Assembly (NCBI RefSeq): GCF_038235435.1
Contig: NZ_CP151275.1
Location: forward strand, 2,480,001-2,544,000
Origin: Niveibacterium sp. SC-1
GTDB taxonomy: Bacteria; Pseudomonadota; Gammaproteobacteria; Burkholderiales; Rhodocyclaceae
Direction: 5' to 3'
Length of the DNA stretch: 64,000 nucleotides
The notes below the pieces were generated by a model. The model searched no databases and had not been told where the DNA came from. It saw only the letters and a list, made by a program, of their open reading frames with translations. The position numbers were made by a program, and so were the translations under genes. Positions 24,302 to 33,646 of this stretch are shown piece after piece. Each line of letters begins with the position of its first letter. Position 1 is the stretch's first letter.

Positions 24302-25632
24302 GCTCCGGTATCGCCTCCAGCTTCGACCCGATGCGCCCGCTGGCGAACGCGCCGCGTGGCTTCGTGCCGCCCAACCCGGGTGGCGGCGCTGCGCCGGACG
24401 AACCGCTCGGGCCGCGTCTGGACATCAACCCTCCAGCGCCTCTTCGCACGCTGAGCGGCAGCAACGCGCTCGTGGCTGCTGCCAATCCCTTGCTCAACCT
24501 GGTGCCGCAGATCAAAGCGACTGCACACCATCCCGATCCGGCGCGCCTGCGCGAGCAACTGCTGGAGGAGATCCGGCTCTTCGAACAACGTGCGCGTGAG
24601 GCCGGCATCGCGGGCGAGACCATCATCGGCGCGCGCTACTGCCTTTGCACGACCCTGGACGAGGCCGCCAACCTTACGCCCTGGGGCGGCGCGGGCGTGT
24701 GGTCGGCACAGAGCCTGCTCGTCACCTTCCACAACGAGACCTGGGGCGGCGAGAAGTTCTTCCAGTTGCTCGCACGCCTCTCGCATCACCCACAGCAACA
24801 CATCGGCTTGCTGGAGCTGCAGTACTTCTGCCTGGCGCTCGGCTTCGAGGGACGCTATCGCGTGCTCGACCAGGGGCGTTCCCAGCTCGACGTGCTCAAG
24901 CAACGGCTCCTGCAGCTGATCCGCAGCACGCGTGGCGAGCATTCGCGCGCACTGTCGCCGCACTGGGCAGACACGCCGATCGCGGCAAGCGCGAGCAAGG
25001 TGCAGATACCTCTCTGGGCGGTCGCAACGCTTGCGGCGGTGTTGTGTCTCGCACTTCTCGCCGGGTTGAAATTCGCGCTCGCCGGGCGCTCGGACGCGCT
25101 CTTCGCAAGCATCGACCAGCTCCGCCTGCCACGGATCTTGAGCGTTGCGGCCGCTGCAAAACCTGCGGCAAAGCCTCGTCTCGCGCAGTTCCTGGAGCCG
25201 GAAATCCGCGAAGGCCTGGTTGCGGTGCGCGACGAAGCCGATCGCAGCGTCGTTGTCCTGCGGGGTGACGGCCTCTTCGATTCCGGCTCCGCGGCACTCA
25301 TCGAACGTCACAAACCTGTCCTGTTGCGAGTGGCCGACGCGCTGGAGTCGCAAGAGGGGCCGGTGACCGTGGCGGGCTATACCGACGACGTTCCGACGCG
25401 CGGCCTGCGCTTCGCTTCCAACTGGGAGCTTTCGCAAGCGCGCGCCGAAGCGGTGAAGACGCTACTGCTCAGTCGGCTCTCGCATGCGGACCGCGCGCGG
25501 GCGGAAGGGCGCGGGGCTGCCGATCCGCTGGTGCCCAATGACAGCGCGGCCAATCGTGCGCGCAATCGCCGCGTCGAAATCACGCTGGCGCTGCCGCCCA
25601 AGAACCGCGCGACCGAGGCGCCGCGCTCATGA
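24298..25632 (+). CDS. tssL: T6SS inner-membrane protein TssL with C-terminal OmpA domain
   Basis: A 444-aa protein. The cytoplasmic DotU domain spans about 55-225 (NPLLNLVPQIKATAHHPDPA, GARYCLCTTLDEAANLTPWG, WGGEKFFQLL). One membrane helix lies at about 238-260 (LWAVATLAAVLCLALLAGLK). The periplasmic OmpA-like domain (FDSGSAALIERHKPVLLRVA, SNWELSQARAEAVKTLLL, NRARNRRVEITL) binds peptidoglycan, so this is the evolved, self-anchoring form of TssL. Confidence 0.95.
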   Translation: MSSGIASSFDPMRPLANAPRGFVPPNPGGGAAPDEPLGPRLDINPPAPLRTLSGSNALVAAANPLLNLVPQIKATAHHPDPARLREQLLEEIRLFEQRAREAGIAGETIIGARYCLCTTLDEAANLTPWGGAGVWSAQSLLVTFHNETWGGEKFFQLLARLSHHPQQHIGLLELQYFCLALGFEGRYRVLDQGRSQLDVLKQRLLQLIRSTRGEHSRALSPHWADTPIAASASKVQIPLWAVATLAAVLCLALLAGLKFALAGRSDALFASIDQLRLPRILSVAAAAKPAAKPRLAQFLEPEIREGLVAVRDEADRSVVVLRGDGLFDSGSAALIERHKPVLLRVADALESQEGPVTVAGYTDDVPTRGLRFASNWELSQARAEAVKTLLLSRLSHADRARAEGRGAADPLVPNDSAANRARNRRVEITLALPPKNRATEAPRS

Positions 25633-28600
25633 GCGGCGTGATGTCCGTCGTGGGGCGCATGTTCGGCTGGCTGCTCGGCCGCCAGTTCTGGATCTTCATC
25701 GGGCTGCTCGGTGTCGCCTGTCTGATCTGGATGGTCGGGCCACTGATCGCGATTGGCCCGTATCGGCCGCTGGAATCGGGCGCGGCACGCGCCTGGGCCA
25801 TCGCCGTGCTCTTTGCCTTCTGGTTCTTGCGCGTACTGTTCCGAGCCTGGCGCGCCGCGCGCCTGAACGCGCAACTGCTCAACCAGATCCGTACGCCCGC
25901 GCCCGCGACGCAGGCCGCGAAGGCGGAAGTCGATCCTCAGATGGCGGTCCTGCGCGAGCGCTTCGACCAGGCGCTCGCGCGCCTGCGCACGGCGCGCTTC
26001 GCGGAGCAGGGCGGGGCGAAGGGCTGGCTTTCCCGTTTCTCGCGCCAGTACCTCTATCAATTGCCCTGGTACGTGTTCATCGGCGCACCCGGATCCGGCA
26101 AGACCACGGCGCTGGTGAACTCAGGGCTGGAGTTTCCGCTCGCCGACCAGTTCGGCAAGGCAGCGGTCCGCGGCGTCGGCGGCACCCGCCACTGCGACTG
26201 GTGGTTCACCAACGAGGCGGTGCTGATCGATACCGCCGGTCGCTACACCATGCAGGAGAGCAACCGCGAACAGGATCAGCGCGAGTGGCGCAACTTCGTC
26301 GACCTGCTCAAGCGCTTCCGGCCCAAGCAGCCCCTCAACGGCGCCATTCTCACGATCAGCGTTTCCGACCTCCTGGGCGCAAGTGATACCGAGCGCACTG
26401 AACATGCGCTGACCCTGCGCAAGCGGCTGCAGGAGATGCGCGACGAACTCGGCATCGCGCTGCCGGTATATGTGCTTGTGACCAAAGTGGACCTGCTCGC
26501 CGGTTTCACTGAGTACTTCGCGCAACTCGATCGCGAGGAGCGCGCGCAGGTGTGGGGCTTCACCTTCCCGCATGCCGCGCCACCGAAGACCGCACAGGCC
26601 CTGAACGACGCTTTCGGGGGCGAATACGGCCAGCTCGTCGAGCGCCTGTATGCCGGGCTGCCTGAACGCCTGATCGGCGAACACGATCCGCGCGCTCGCG
26701 AACTCAGCTACCTGCTTCCCCAGGAGTTCGCCGGCCTGCAGGATCTGCTCGCGCAGTTCATCGCCCAGGTCTTCGTCGAGTCCCGCTTCGAGATCGGCGC
26801 ACTGCTGCGCGGCGTCTATTTCACCAGCGGAACGCAGGAAGGCACGGTGTTCGAACGGGTGATGGGCGGCATCAAGCGATCCCTGAAGATCGAGGGGACC
26901 GCCTACCCGCAGCAGGCCGGTGAGCCCGGTCGCAGCTTCTTCCTGCGCGAGCTGATGCAGTCGCTGATCTTCAGGGAGGCAGGGCTCGCCGGCGCCAACG
27001 AACGCTGGCAGCGCCACCAGCGCTGGACGCAGCGCGCCGGCTTCGCCGTGCTCGCAGCGGTTTCTGTGCTCTTCGCGATCGGCAGCCTGGTGAGCTACCG
27101 GAACAACGCCCGCTATCTCGACGAGATCGCCGCCAGGCTGCCCGGCGTGCAGGCCCAGATCGCGGCGGTGAAGCTCGGCGACCGCGCGGCAATCCAGGCC
27201 CTGTTGCCCGCACTCGACTGGCTGCGCCGCCTGCCGGAGAGTCGCGCCTTTGCCGAGGGTGACGTGCCGTTCTCCTACGGGTTCGGCCTGTTCCAGGGGC
27301 GCAAGCTCGAAGCCGCCGCCGACAGTGCCTACGAGCGCGCCCTTGAGGACGCCTTGCTCCCGCTGCTCGCCCGCCGCATGGAGGATGCACTGCGCGTCTC
27401 ACCGGAAGGCGAGGATCCGGAATACACGTACAACGCGCTCAAGGCCTACCTGATGCTCTACGACACGTCGCACTACGACGCGGAGTTCCTGCAGGTGTGG
27501 CTCGCGCTGGACATCCAGCACCAGAGCGGCAACGTGCTGACCCGCGCCCAGCGCGAGGCGCTCGACCTGCATCTGGCGCGGCTCTTCGGCACGCATGTGG
27601 TCGCCTCGCCCTACGCGAAGGACGAGCCGCTGGTTGCACAGGTGCGCGAGAACCTGCTGCGCCACACGCTGGCCGAGCGCAGCTACCTCGCGATCAAGCG
27701 CACGCAACTCTCGCGCACTACACGGCCAGAGTTCAACGTGACCGCGGTGGTCGGCCCGCAGGCGACGTTGGTCTTCCGCCGCGCCAGCGGCGCGAGCCTC
27801 AACCACGGCGTGCCGGCCTTCTACAGCTATCGCGTGTACTGGGAAGACGTTGCGCCGCGGGTGGAGCAGGAGGTCGCGCGCCGCAGCCGCGAGGAGACCT
27901 GGGTCCTCAATCTGCCCGCGCCGGACATCGGATCGCAAGAGGCGTTGCTCAAGTGGTCGCACGAGGTCCGCCGCCTCTACCTGAGTGACTACATCGCCGC
28001 CTGGGATGCCTTCCTTGCCGACCTGCGCCTGCGTTCGGGTGCGGACCTCGCGGAGAACATCCAGATTACCCGCGCGCTCTCAGCCAAGGATTCTCCCCTC
28101 GTGCGGCTGATGAGCGCAGCCTCGGCGCAGACAAGCCTCTTGCGTGAGGGCAAGGATGACGAGCGCAACCTGATCGAGCAGGCACGCGAAAAGATGAACG
28201 AGACGCGCGCCTCGCTCGAATCGCTCTTCGGCAGCACGACGGTGGCGCCGGCCGAGGACGCGCATGACGAGCAGATGGTGGACAGCCACTTCGCCGGCCT
28301 GCGTGACTTTACCCAGAGCCCCGGCCAGGGGAGCGAGCCGCCCATCGCTGCCGTGCGCGACACGCTCAACGAGCTCTACACACAGCTCACGGCCACCGAC
28401 GCGGCGCTGCGAAGCGGCAATCCGCCACCGCCCGACGCCGCGCTGAGCAAAGTGCGCGCCGACGCCGGCCGCATGCCCAGCCCTTTCCGCGACATGCTCA
28501 CCGATCTCGCCAGCACTACCGACACCACGGTCAATCGCGTGATGCGTAGCCAGGTTGGCGCCAATGCTGCGGCCAGCATCGGCGACTTCTGTCGTGAGGC

Positions 28601-29237
28601 CACCGCCGGCCGCTACCCGGTCGTGCGCAGCTCGAGCCGCGACATGACGCAGGGCGACTTCGCCCAGCTCTTCGCCCCTGGCGGCCTGATGGACGACTTC
28701 TTCCAGAAGCAGCTCGCCCAGCAGGTGGACACCTCGGTACGGCCCTGGCGTTTCAAGGGCGAGGACAAGGCGCGCGCGGCTTACCTGGCGGACTTCGAGA
28801 AGGCTGCGGTAGTACGCGACGTCTTCTTCAACGGTGGTGCCCGCACGCCCAGCATCCGCGTCGAACTCAAGCCGGTGCAGATGGACGCGGGCATCGCCCA
28901 GGCGACGCTGGACGTGGATGGCCAGGTGCTGCGCTATGCACACGGCCCGCAGGTGCCGACGCAGATCCAGTGGCCCGGCAGTCGGGGCAGTAACCAGGTG
29001 CGGCTGCAGGTGAGCGGGGTGAACGGCACGATCAACGGCTTCGTCACCGAAGGTCCCTGGGCGCTGCTGCGGCTCTTCGACCGCGCAAGCCTGACGCCGG
29101 GCAGCGTGCCCGAGCAGATGCTGGCGAGCTTCGACGTGGGCGGCAGCAAGGTGGTGTTCCAGGTCACCGCGAACAGCGTGCGCAGTCCGTTCCGCCTGGG
29201 ACAGCTGGAGGGTTTCTCGTGTCCGGGGCGCTCATGA
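25629..29237 (+). CDS. tssM: T6SS inner-membrane protein TssM
   Basis: A 1202-aa IcmF-family protein. Two N-terminal membrane helices (about 19-41 and 56-72) precede a cytoplasmic NTPase-like domain with an intact Walker A (GAPGSGKTT, 152-160) and a Walker B-like VLIDTAGRYT. A third helix is near 453-475 (FAVLAAVSVLFAIGSLVSYR). The long periplasmic part ends with the conserved beta domain (QIQWPGSRGSNQVRLQVSG). TssM forms the channel arch with TssJ and TssL. It overlaps both neighbours by 4 bp. Confidence 0.95.
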   Translation: MSGVMSVVGRMFGWLLGRQFWIFIGLLGVACLIWMVGPLIAIGPYRPLESGAARAWAIAVLFAFWFLRVLFRAWRAARLNAQLLNQIRTPAPATQAAKAEVDPQMAVLRERFDQALARLRTARFAEQGGAKGWLSRFSRQYLYQLPWYVFIGAPGSGKTTALVNSGLEFPLADQFGKAAVRGVGGTRHCDWWFTNEAVLIDTAGRYTMQESNREQDQREWRNFVDLLKRFRPKQPLNGAILTISVSDLLGASDTERTEHALTLRKRLQEMRDELGIALPVYVLVTKVDLLAGFTEYFAQLDREERAQVWGFTFPHAAPPKTAQALNDAFGGEYGQLVERLYAGLPERLIGEHDPRARELSYLLPQEFAGLQDLLAQFIAQVFVESRFEIGALLRGVYFTSGTQEGTVFERVMGGIKRSLKIEGTAYPQQAGEPGRSFFLRELMQSLIFREAGLAGANERWQRHQRWTQRAGFAVLAAVSVLFAIGSLVSYRNNARYLDEIAARLPGVQAQIAAVKLGDRAAIQALLPALDWLRRLPESRAFAEGDVPFSYGFGLFQGRKLEAAADSAYERALEDALLPLLARRMEDALRVSPEGEDPEYTYNALKAYLMLYDTSHYDAEFLQVWLALDIQHQSGNVLTRAQREALDLHLARLFGTHVVASPYAKDEPLVAQVRENLLRHTLAERSYLAIKRTQLSRTTRPEFNVTAVVGPQATLVFRRASGASLNHGVPAFYSYRVYWEDVAPRVEQEVARRSREETWVLNLPAPDIGSQEALLKWSHEVRRLYLSDYIAAWDAFLADLRLRSGADLAENIQITRALSAKDSPLVRLMSAASAQTSLLREGKDDERNLIEQAREKMNETRASLESLFGSTTVAPAEDAHDEQMVDSHFAGLRDFTQSPGQGSEPPIAAVRDTLNELYTQLTATDAALRSGNPPPPDAALSKVRADAGRMPSPFRDMLTDLASTTDTTVNRVMRSQVGANAAASIGDFCREATAGRYPVVRSSSRDMTQGDFAQLFAPGGLMDDFFQKQLAQQVDTSVRPWRFKGEDKARAAYLADFEKAAVVRDVFFNGGARTPSIRVELKPVQMDAGIAQATLDVDGQVLRYAHGPQVPTQIQWPGSRGSNQVRLQVSGVNGTINGFVTEGPWALLRLFDRASLTPGSVPEQMLASFDVGGSKVVFQVTANSVRSPFRLGQLEGFSCPGRS

Positions 29238-29929
29238 TGCATCGCGTTCCGTTGCCCGAAACGCAGACCGAGCTCGGCTGGTACGGGAAGATTCCCGGCG
29301 CCGGGGATTTCGTCGAACGCCGCCTCGGCCACGCGCTCTGCGTGGCGTGGGAGCGCTGGATGAGCAATGGCCTGGCCGCGCTCCAGCAGCAGGCGCCGCG
29401 CATGGTCGAGACCCACTACACCGTGGCGCCAGTATGGAATTTCCTCCTTCCGGCCGGGTTGGGCGGCGACTGCGTGCAGCTGGGCGCGCTCGCGCCAAGC
29501 TGCGACAGGGTAGGGCGCTACTACCCCGTGGCCGCCGTGCTGGTCCTGCCGCGGGTCGAGTTCGAAGCTGCCTTGCTCGACGGGGCGGGTCCGTTCTACC
29601 GGCGCACCGGCGAAGCACTGCTCGCCGCGATCCGCCACGGACATTCGCCGGAGCGGCTGGATGCAACGCTCGCGACGATTCCCACGCGCTGGCCGCTGCC
29701 ACGCGCGGGCGCGGGCGACATCCTCGCGGTCCTCGCACCGGGCGGCGCCGGCGAGCACTGCACGGCCTGGCCGGACCTCTCCCTCTACTTCGACAGCGAC
29801 GGTGTCACCGGCTTCTGGTGGACCCACCAGGGCGACGGCTCGCCGCTGCAGACCCATGTCCACACAGGTGAGCTCAACAACGCGCTCTTCGCGCGCCTGT
29901 TCGGGCCTCAGCACGGTGTCGTCCGATGA
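29234..29929 (+). CDS. tagF: T6SS regulator TagF
   Basis: A 231-aa DUF2094 protein (GWYGKIPGAGDFVERRL, HYTVAPVWNFLLPAGLGGDC, CDRVGRYYPVAAVL, DLSLYFDSDGVTGFWW). I chose ATG 29234, which overlaps the tssM stop as ATGA; an in-frame GTG 15 bp upstream is possible. In other bacteria TagF represses the T6SS post-translationally by binding the FHA protein. Here it is a separate gene, not fused to PppA. Confidence 0.92.
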   Translation: MMHRVPLPETQTELGWYGKIPGAGDFVERRLGHALCVAWERWMSNGLAALQQQAPRMVETHYTVAPVWNFLLPAGLGGDCVQLGALAPSCDRVGRYYPVAAVLVLPRVEFEAALLDGAGPFYRRTGEALLAAIRHGHSPERLDATLATIPTRWPLPRAGAGDILAVLAPGGAGEHCTAWPDLSLYFDSDGVTGFWWTHQGDGSPLQTHVHTGELNNALFARLFGPQHGVVR

Positions 29930-31926
29930 GCACGCAGATCCTTCTTGATCCCGCGACGACGCAATCGAACGCCGGCCGGCCGCTGCCGCTCGGCCACCGG
30001 ATGAGCGAGCTGGAAATCACCGGCGTGCTGGGCATCGGCGGTTTCGGGATCGTCTATCGCGCCTTCGACCATGCCTTGCAGCGTGTAGTCGCCATCAAGG
30101 AATACATGCCCGGCATGCTGGCTGTGCGCGACGCAACGCTCACTGTCGCGCTGCGCAGCGAGCGTTGTGCCGCCACTTTCCAGGCCGGACGCGGCGGCTT
30201 CATCAACGAGGCGCGCCTGCTCGCGCAGTTCGATCATCCGGGCCTGATCAAGGTGCTGCGCTACTGGGAGGCGCACGGCACGGCCTACATGCTCACGCCT
30301 TTCTACGAAGGCCAGACGCTCAAGCAGCGCCTGGCGGGCGGTCGTGCCCTGGGCGAGGCGGAGATCCTGCGCCTGGTGGCGGCCTTGCTCGGTGCGCTCG
30401 AGACCCTGCACCGGGCGCAGTGCTACCACCGCGACATCGCGCTGGACAACGTCCTTGTCCAGCCTGATGGCCGCCCGGTGCTGCTGGACTTCGGCGCCGC
30501 TCGCAAGCTGATCGGCGACCTGGCCGACGATGCAACCGTGATGCTCAAGCCGGGCTACGCGCCGATCGAGCAATACACCGACGATCCGGCCTTCCGCCAA
30601 GGCCCATGGACGGACATTTACGCGCTCGGCGCAGTCATGCATGTGATGGTCTGCGGCGAGCTGCCGCATGCCGCCGTGGTGCGCAGCATCCAGGACAACT
30701 ACGTTCCGCTGGAGCGCCGCGCGCTCGGCTACAGCCCGCGCCTGCTGCATGCGGTGGACCGGGCGCTGCGGCTGCGGATCGAGGACAGGCCGCAATCGGT
30801 GGCCGCCTTTGCCGCACTACTCGGGCTGCATGCGAGTGCGCCGGCGCAGTACGAAGTCAATCCGAGCCAGATCACGCCTTCGACGGTCACGCCCGCGATG
30901 GTCACCCCGCGGCCAACACCCGTGCCGGTTAAGGCGACGCCGGTCACCATCCTCGTCGCGCCTCGCTCAGTTCCGGAGCGAGAAGAGGACGTCGCCGCGC
31001 GGACGGATGAGGCAGTGCCGCGACCCTTCCTGATCGATAGCCTGGTTCCGGCGCTGGACGCGACCAAGGACGCGTCGCCTGCGCTGCAGGCAGAAGCGGC
31101 CGCGATCCCAGACACCGGGCTCCCGGCCCAGCCCGATGTCTCGACCGCCGACAGCAAGCTTCTCGCTCCCGAAGCGGATGCAGGCACTGCGGTCGGGAAC
31201 ACGCCGGCAGAAACCTCCCGCCGGTTCCCGCGTTGGTCGCTGGCCCTGGCATTGGGTATCGCTACGCTCGTAGGCGGCGGATTCGCCATGGGTTGGCTCA
31301 AGCCCCGCACATCGGACGACGTCCCGACCACACCCACGAAGGTCGCGGCGCCAGCACCTGAACCTGCGGCCCGGGCGATCGTGGTCCCGCAGCCTCCGGC
31401 ATCCGGGCCGGGATCCGTCGTCGCAACTGAGCCCACGCCATCTCCGGAGGCGAGCGCGCCAGCAGCGCAGGAGAGCGTCCCGGTCGCTATCGCCGCCACG
31501 GAGCCTCCCGCCGCGCAATCGCCGGCCTCCGCCGCGGGAAGCGCCACGGCCGCCGCCGGCGAGCTGAGCGAGCTGGAGCACTGGACGACGGCGCTCGCTG
31601 CAGACAGCGCCGCGGCCTATCGGGAGTATCTCGAACGCTTCCCGCAGGGCAGCCATGCGGAAGAGGCGAGCACGCGCCTCGCCGATGCGAGCCGGCGCGA
31701 GAAGCTCGCCGCCACGCCGGTCTCGGTGCCGGTGCGCATCCAGCCCTGGGGCGAGCTTTTCGTCGCGGGCAGGCGCCGCGGTGTCAGCCCGCCCCTCAAG
31801 TCGCTGAATCTCTTGCCCGGGCCCTACGAGATCGAGGTCCGCAACGGCAGCCTGCCGCCTTACCGCACCCGCATCGTCGTCGCGCCCGGGAAGGGCGGGG
31901 CGCAGATCGCGCACCGATTCGAATGA
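29926..31926 (+). CDS. ppkA: T6SS Ser/Thr kinase PpkA
   Basis: A 666-aa membrane kinase. The N-terminal kinase domain has VLGIGGFGIVYRAFD, catalytic Lys58 (VAIKEY), Glu95 (FINEARLL), the catalytic loop YHRDIALDN (Asp170, Asn175) and DFG at 188-190. The common Lys of HRDxKxxN is Ala here. One membrane helix is near 436-456 (LALALGIATLVGGGFAMGWL). A Pro/Ala-rich stretch leads to a short PEGA-like beta domain (IQPWGELFVAGRRRGVSPP, LLPGPYEIEVRNG). PpkA phosphorylates the FHA protein on threonine to start assembly in known systems. Confidence 0.92.
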   Translation: MSTQILLDPATTQSNAGRPLPLGHRMSELEITGVLGIGGFGIVYRAFDHALQRVVAIKEYMPGMLAVRDATLTVALRSERCAATFQAGRGGFINEARLLAQFDHPGLIKVLRYWEAHGTAYMLTPFYEGQTLKQRLAGGRALGEAEILRLVAALLGALETLHRAQCYHRDIALDNVLVQPDGRPVLLDFGAARKLIGDLADDATVMLKPGYAPIEQYTDDPAFRQGPWTDIYALGAVMHVMVCGELPHAAVVRSIQDNYVPLERRALGYSPRLLHAVDRALRLRIEDRPQSVAAFAALLGLHASAPAQYEVNPSQITPSTVTPAMVTPRPTPVPVKATPVTILVAPRSVPEREEDVAARTDEAVPRPFLIDSLVPALDATKDASPALQAEAAAIPDTGLPAQPDVSTADSKLLAPEADAGTAVGNTPAETSRRFPRWSLALALGIATLVGGGFAMGWLKPRTSDDVPTTPTKVAAPAPEPAARAIVVPQPPASGPGSVVATEPTPSPEASAPAAQESVPVAIAATEPPAAQSPASAAGSATAAAGELSELEHWTTALAADSAAAYREYLERFPQGSHAEEASTRLADASRREKLAATPVSVPVRIQPWGELFVAGRRRGVSPPLKSLNLLPGPYEIEVRNGSLPPYRTRIVVAPGKGGAQIAHRFE

Positions 31927-33002
31927 ACGCCATGAACGCTATTGAAGAGAACGCGGCCCGCCTCGCGCAGTTCGAGGCATTGCTCGCACCGGTGAGCGAG
32001 GCCGCTCCCTGCGGCGAGGACCTGGAGTACTCAGCGGAATTCCTCCAGCTCACCCAGGCCGCGCAGTCGCGGCCCGAGGCCCAGTACGGCTCGACCGTGA
32101 TCCCGGCCGAAGGCCCCGACTGGCGGCGCGTCGAACAACAGGCAACGGCCTTGCTCGCCCGCGGCAAGGACCTGCGGGTCGTGGCGCTGCTGGTCCGCGC
32201 CTGGACTGAGCGACGCGGCGTCGAAGGCTATCGCGATGGCGTGTTGCTGGTTGCCGATTTCCTCGATCGCTACTGGGACGCCATCTACCCGCGTCTGAGC
32301 GAGGAGGGCTTCGACGAGGCCGATCCGTATCCGCGCCTCAATGCCCTTGCACCGCTCTATGCGCCGCAAGGTTGTCTCGGCGGCTTGCGTGCGCAAACCC
32401 TCCTGGGCGCGGGCGGGTTGAACCTGCGTGAGGTGGAAGCGCTGCTGGAAGGCGCGCAGCTCGACCTGCCCGCGTATCCAGGAGGGCGCGATCGGCTCCT
32501 GGGCGAACTCAACCAGGCATGGCAGGCGGGCCATCCCGCGCTGCTGGCCGTGCGTACCGCGAGCGAGGCCTTCGAACGCATCGATGCCCGCTTCCGCGAT
32601 GCCTTCGGCGCCGAGGACCAGCCGGACAAGGAGCGGATTGCCACGCTCTTCCGTCGCATCGCGCAGGCTGTCGGTGCCGACCGTGTCGAACCGGCGCCGC
32701 AGATGGAGGCGCCGGCAGACTTGGCGGTGGGTCCGGACATGCAGACCCCGATGGCACCGGCACGCCCCGCGATTCCCGCGGCGGATGTCTGGCGCGGCCT
32801 CGAGATCCAGCAGCGCGAGGACCTCACCCTGTTGATCGAGAAGCTCTGCCGGTATCTCGACCGCCACGAACCCAGCCATCCGGCGCCCATTCTTCTGCGC
32901 CGCGCCCAGCGCCTGCTGCAGATGAACTTCTACGACATCGTGCGCGACCTCGCGCCAGAGGGCGTCGCGGCCATCGACCGGCTGAACGGTCCGCAGACAT
33001 GA
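31923..33002 (+). CDS. tssA: T6SS protein TssA
   Basis: A 359-aa protein with an ImpA N-terminal domain (PVSEAAPCGEDLEYSAEFLQ, PDWRRVEQQATALLARGKDL, RVVALLVRAWTERRGVEG) and a C-terminal helical region (LIEKLCRYLDRHEPSHPAPI LLRRA..). TssA primes tube/sheath growth and caps the distal end. Start ATG 31923 overlaps the ppkA stop by 4 bp. Confidence 0.92.
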   Translation: MNAMNAIEENAARLAQFEALLAPVSEAAPCGEDLEYSAEFLQLTQAAQSRPEAQYGSTVIPAEGPDWRRVEQQATALLARGKDLRVVALLVRAWTERRGVEGYRDGVLLVADFLDRYWDAIYPRLSEEGFDEADPYPRLNALAPLYAPQGCLGGLRAQTLLGAGGLNLREVEALLEGAQLDLPAYPGGRDRLLGELNQAWQAGHPALLAVRTASEAFERIDARFRDAFGAEDQPDKERIATLFRRIAQAVGADRVEPAPQMEAPADLAVGPDMQTPMAPARPAIPAADVWRGLEIQQREDLTLLIEKLCRYLDRHEPSHPAPILLRRAQRLLQMNFYDIVRDLAPEGVAAIDRLNGPQT

Positions 33003-33072
33003 CAACCATTGCCCGCCCGGAAGGGCGACGACAGATTTCATTGCAGTGATTTGACACGCCAGGAGCCCAGAC

Positions 33073-33630
33073 ATGGACACCCAGAAATCCGCGGCCAGTG
33101 GCCAGAAATTCATCGCGCGCAATCGCGCACCGCGCGTGCAGATCGAATACGAGGTCGAGGTCTACGGCGCCGAGCGCAAGGTCGAGCTGCCTTTCGTGAT
33201 GGGCGTCCTGGCCGACCTTGCGGGCAAGCGCAGCGAACCGCTGCCCGCGTTGGCCGAGCGCCGCTTCATGGAGGTCGACGTCGATAACTTCGACGAGCGT
33301 ATGAAGTCGGTACAGCCGCGCGTCGCCTTCCATGTGGAGAACACGCTGACCGGCGAGGGCTTCCTGCCGGTCGAACTCGAATTCACCTCGCTCGATGACT
33401 TCTCACCCGGCCAGGTGGCCCGCAAGGTCGAGTCGCTCAGTGCGCTGCTCGACGCGCGGACCGAGCTCGCGAATCTCCTTTCCTACATGGACGGCAAGAC
33501 CGGCGCCGAAGAAATGATCAGCGAAGTGCTGAAGAACCCTGCCTTGCTCAAGGCCCTGGCGCTGCAACCCGCGCCGGAGCCGGCCGATGCCGGAACCACG
33601 CAGCTGCAGCGCCCCGACGGCGAAGCCTGA
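33073..33630 (+). CDS. tssB: T6SS small sheath protein TssB
   Basis: A 185-aa protein with typical TssB motifs: RAPRVQIEYEVEVYGAERKV, ELPFVMGVLADLAGKRSEPL, NFDERMKSVQPRVAF and the C-terminal LLSYMDGKTGAEEMI. It polymerises with TssC into the contractile sheath. A short C-terminal extension rich in Pro/Ala follows the family domain. Confidence 0.95.
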   Translation: MDTQKSAASGQKFIARNRAPRVQIEYEVEVYGAERKVELPFVMGVLADLAGKRSEPLPALAERRFMEVDVDNFDERMKSVQPRVAFHVENTLTGEGFLPVELEFTSLDDFSPGQVARKVESLSALLDARTELANLLSYMDGKTGAEEMISEVLKNPALLKALALQPAPEPADAGTTQLQRPDGEA

Positions 33631-33646
33631 TACGAGGACGAACGCG

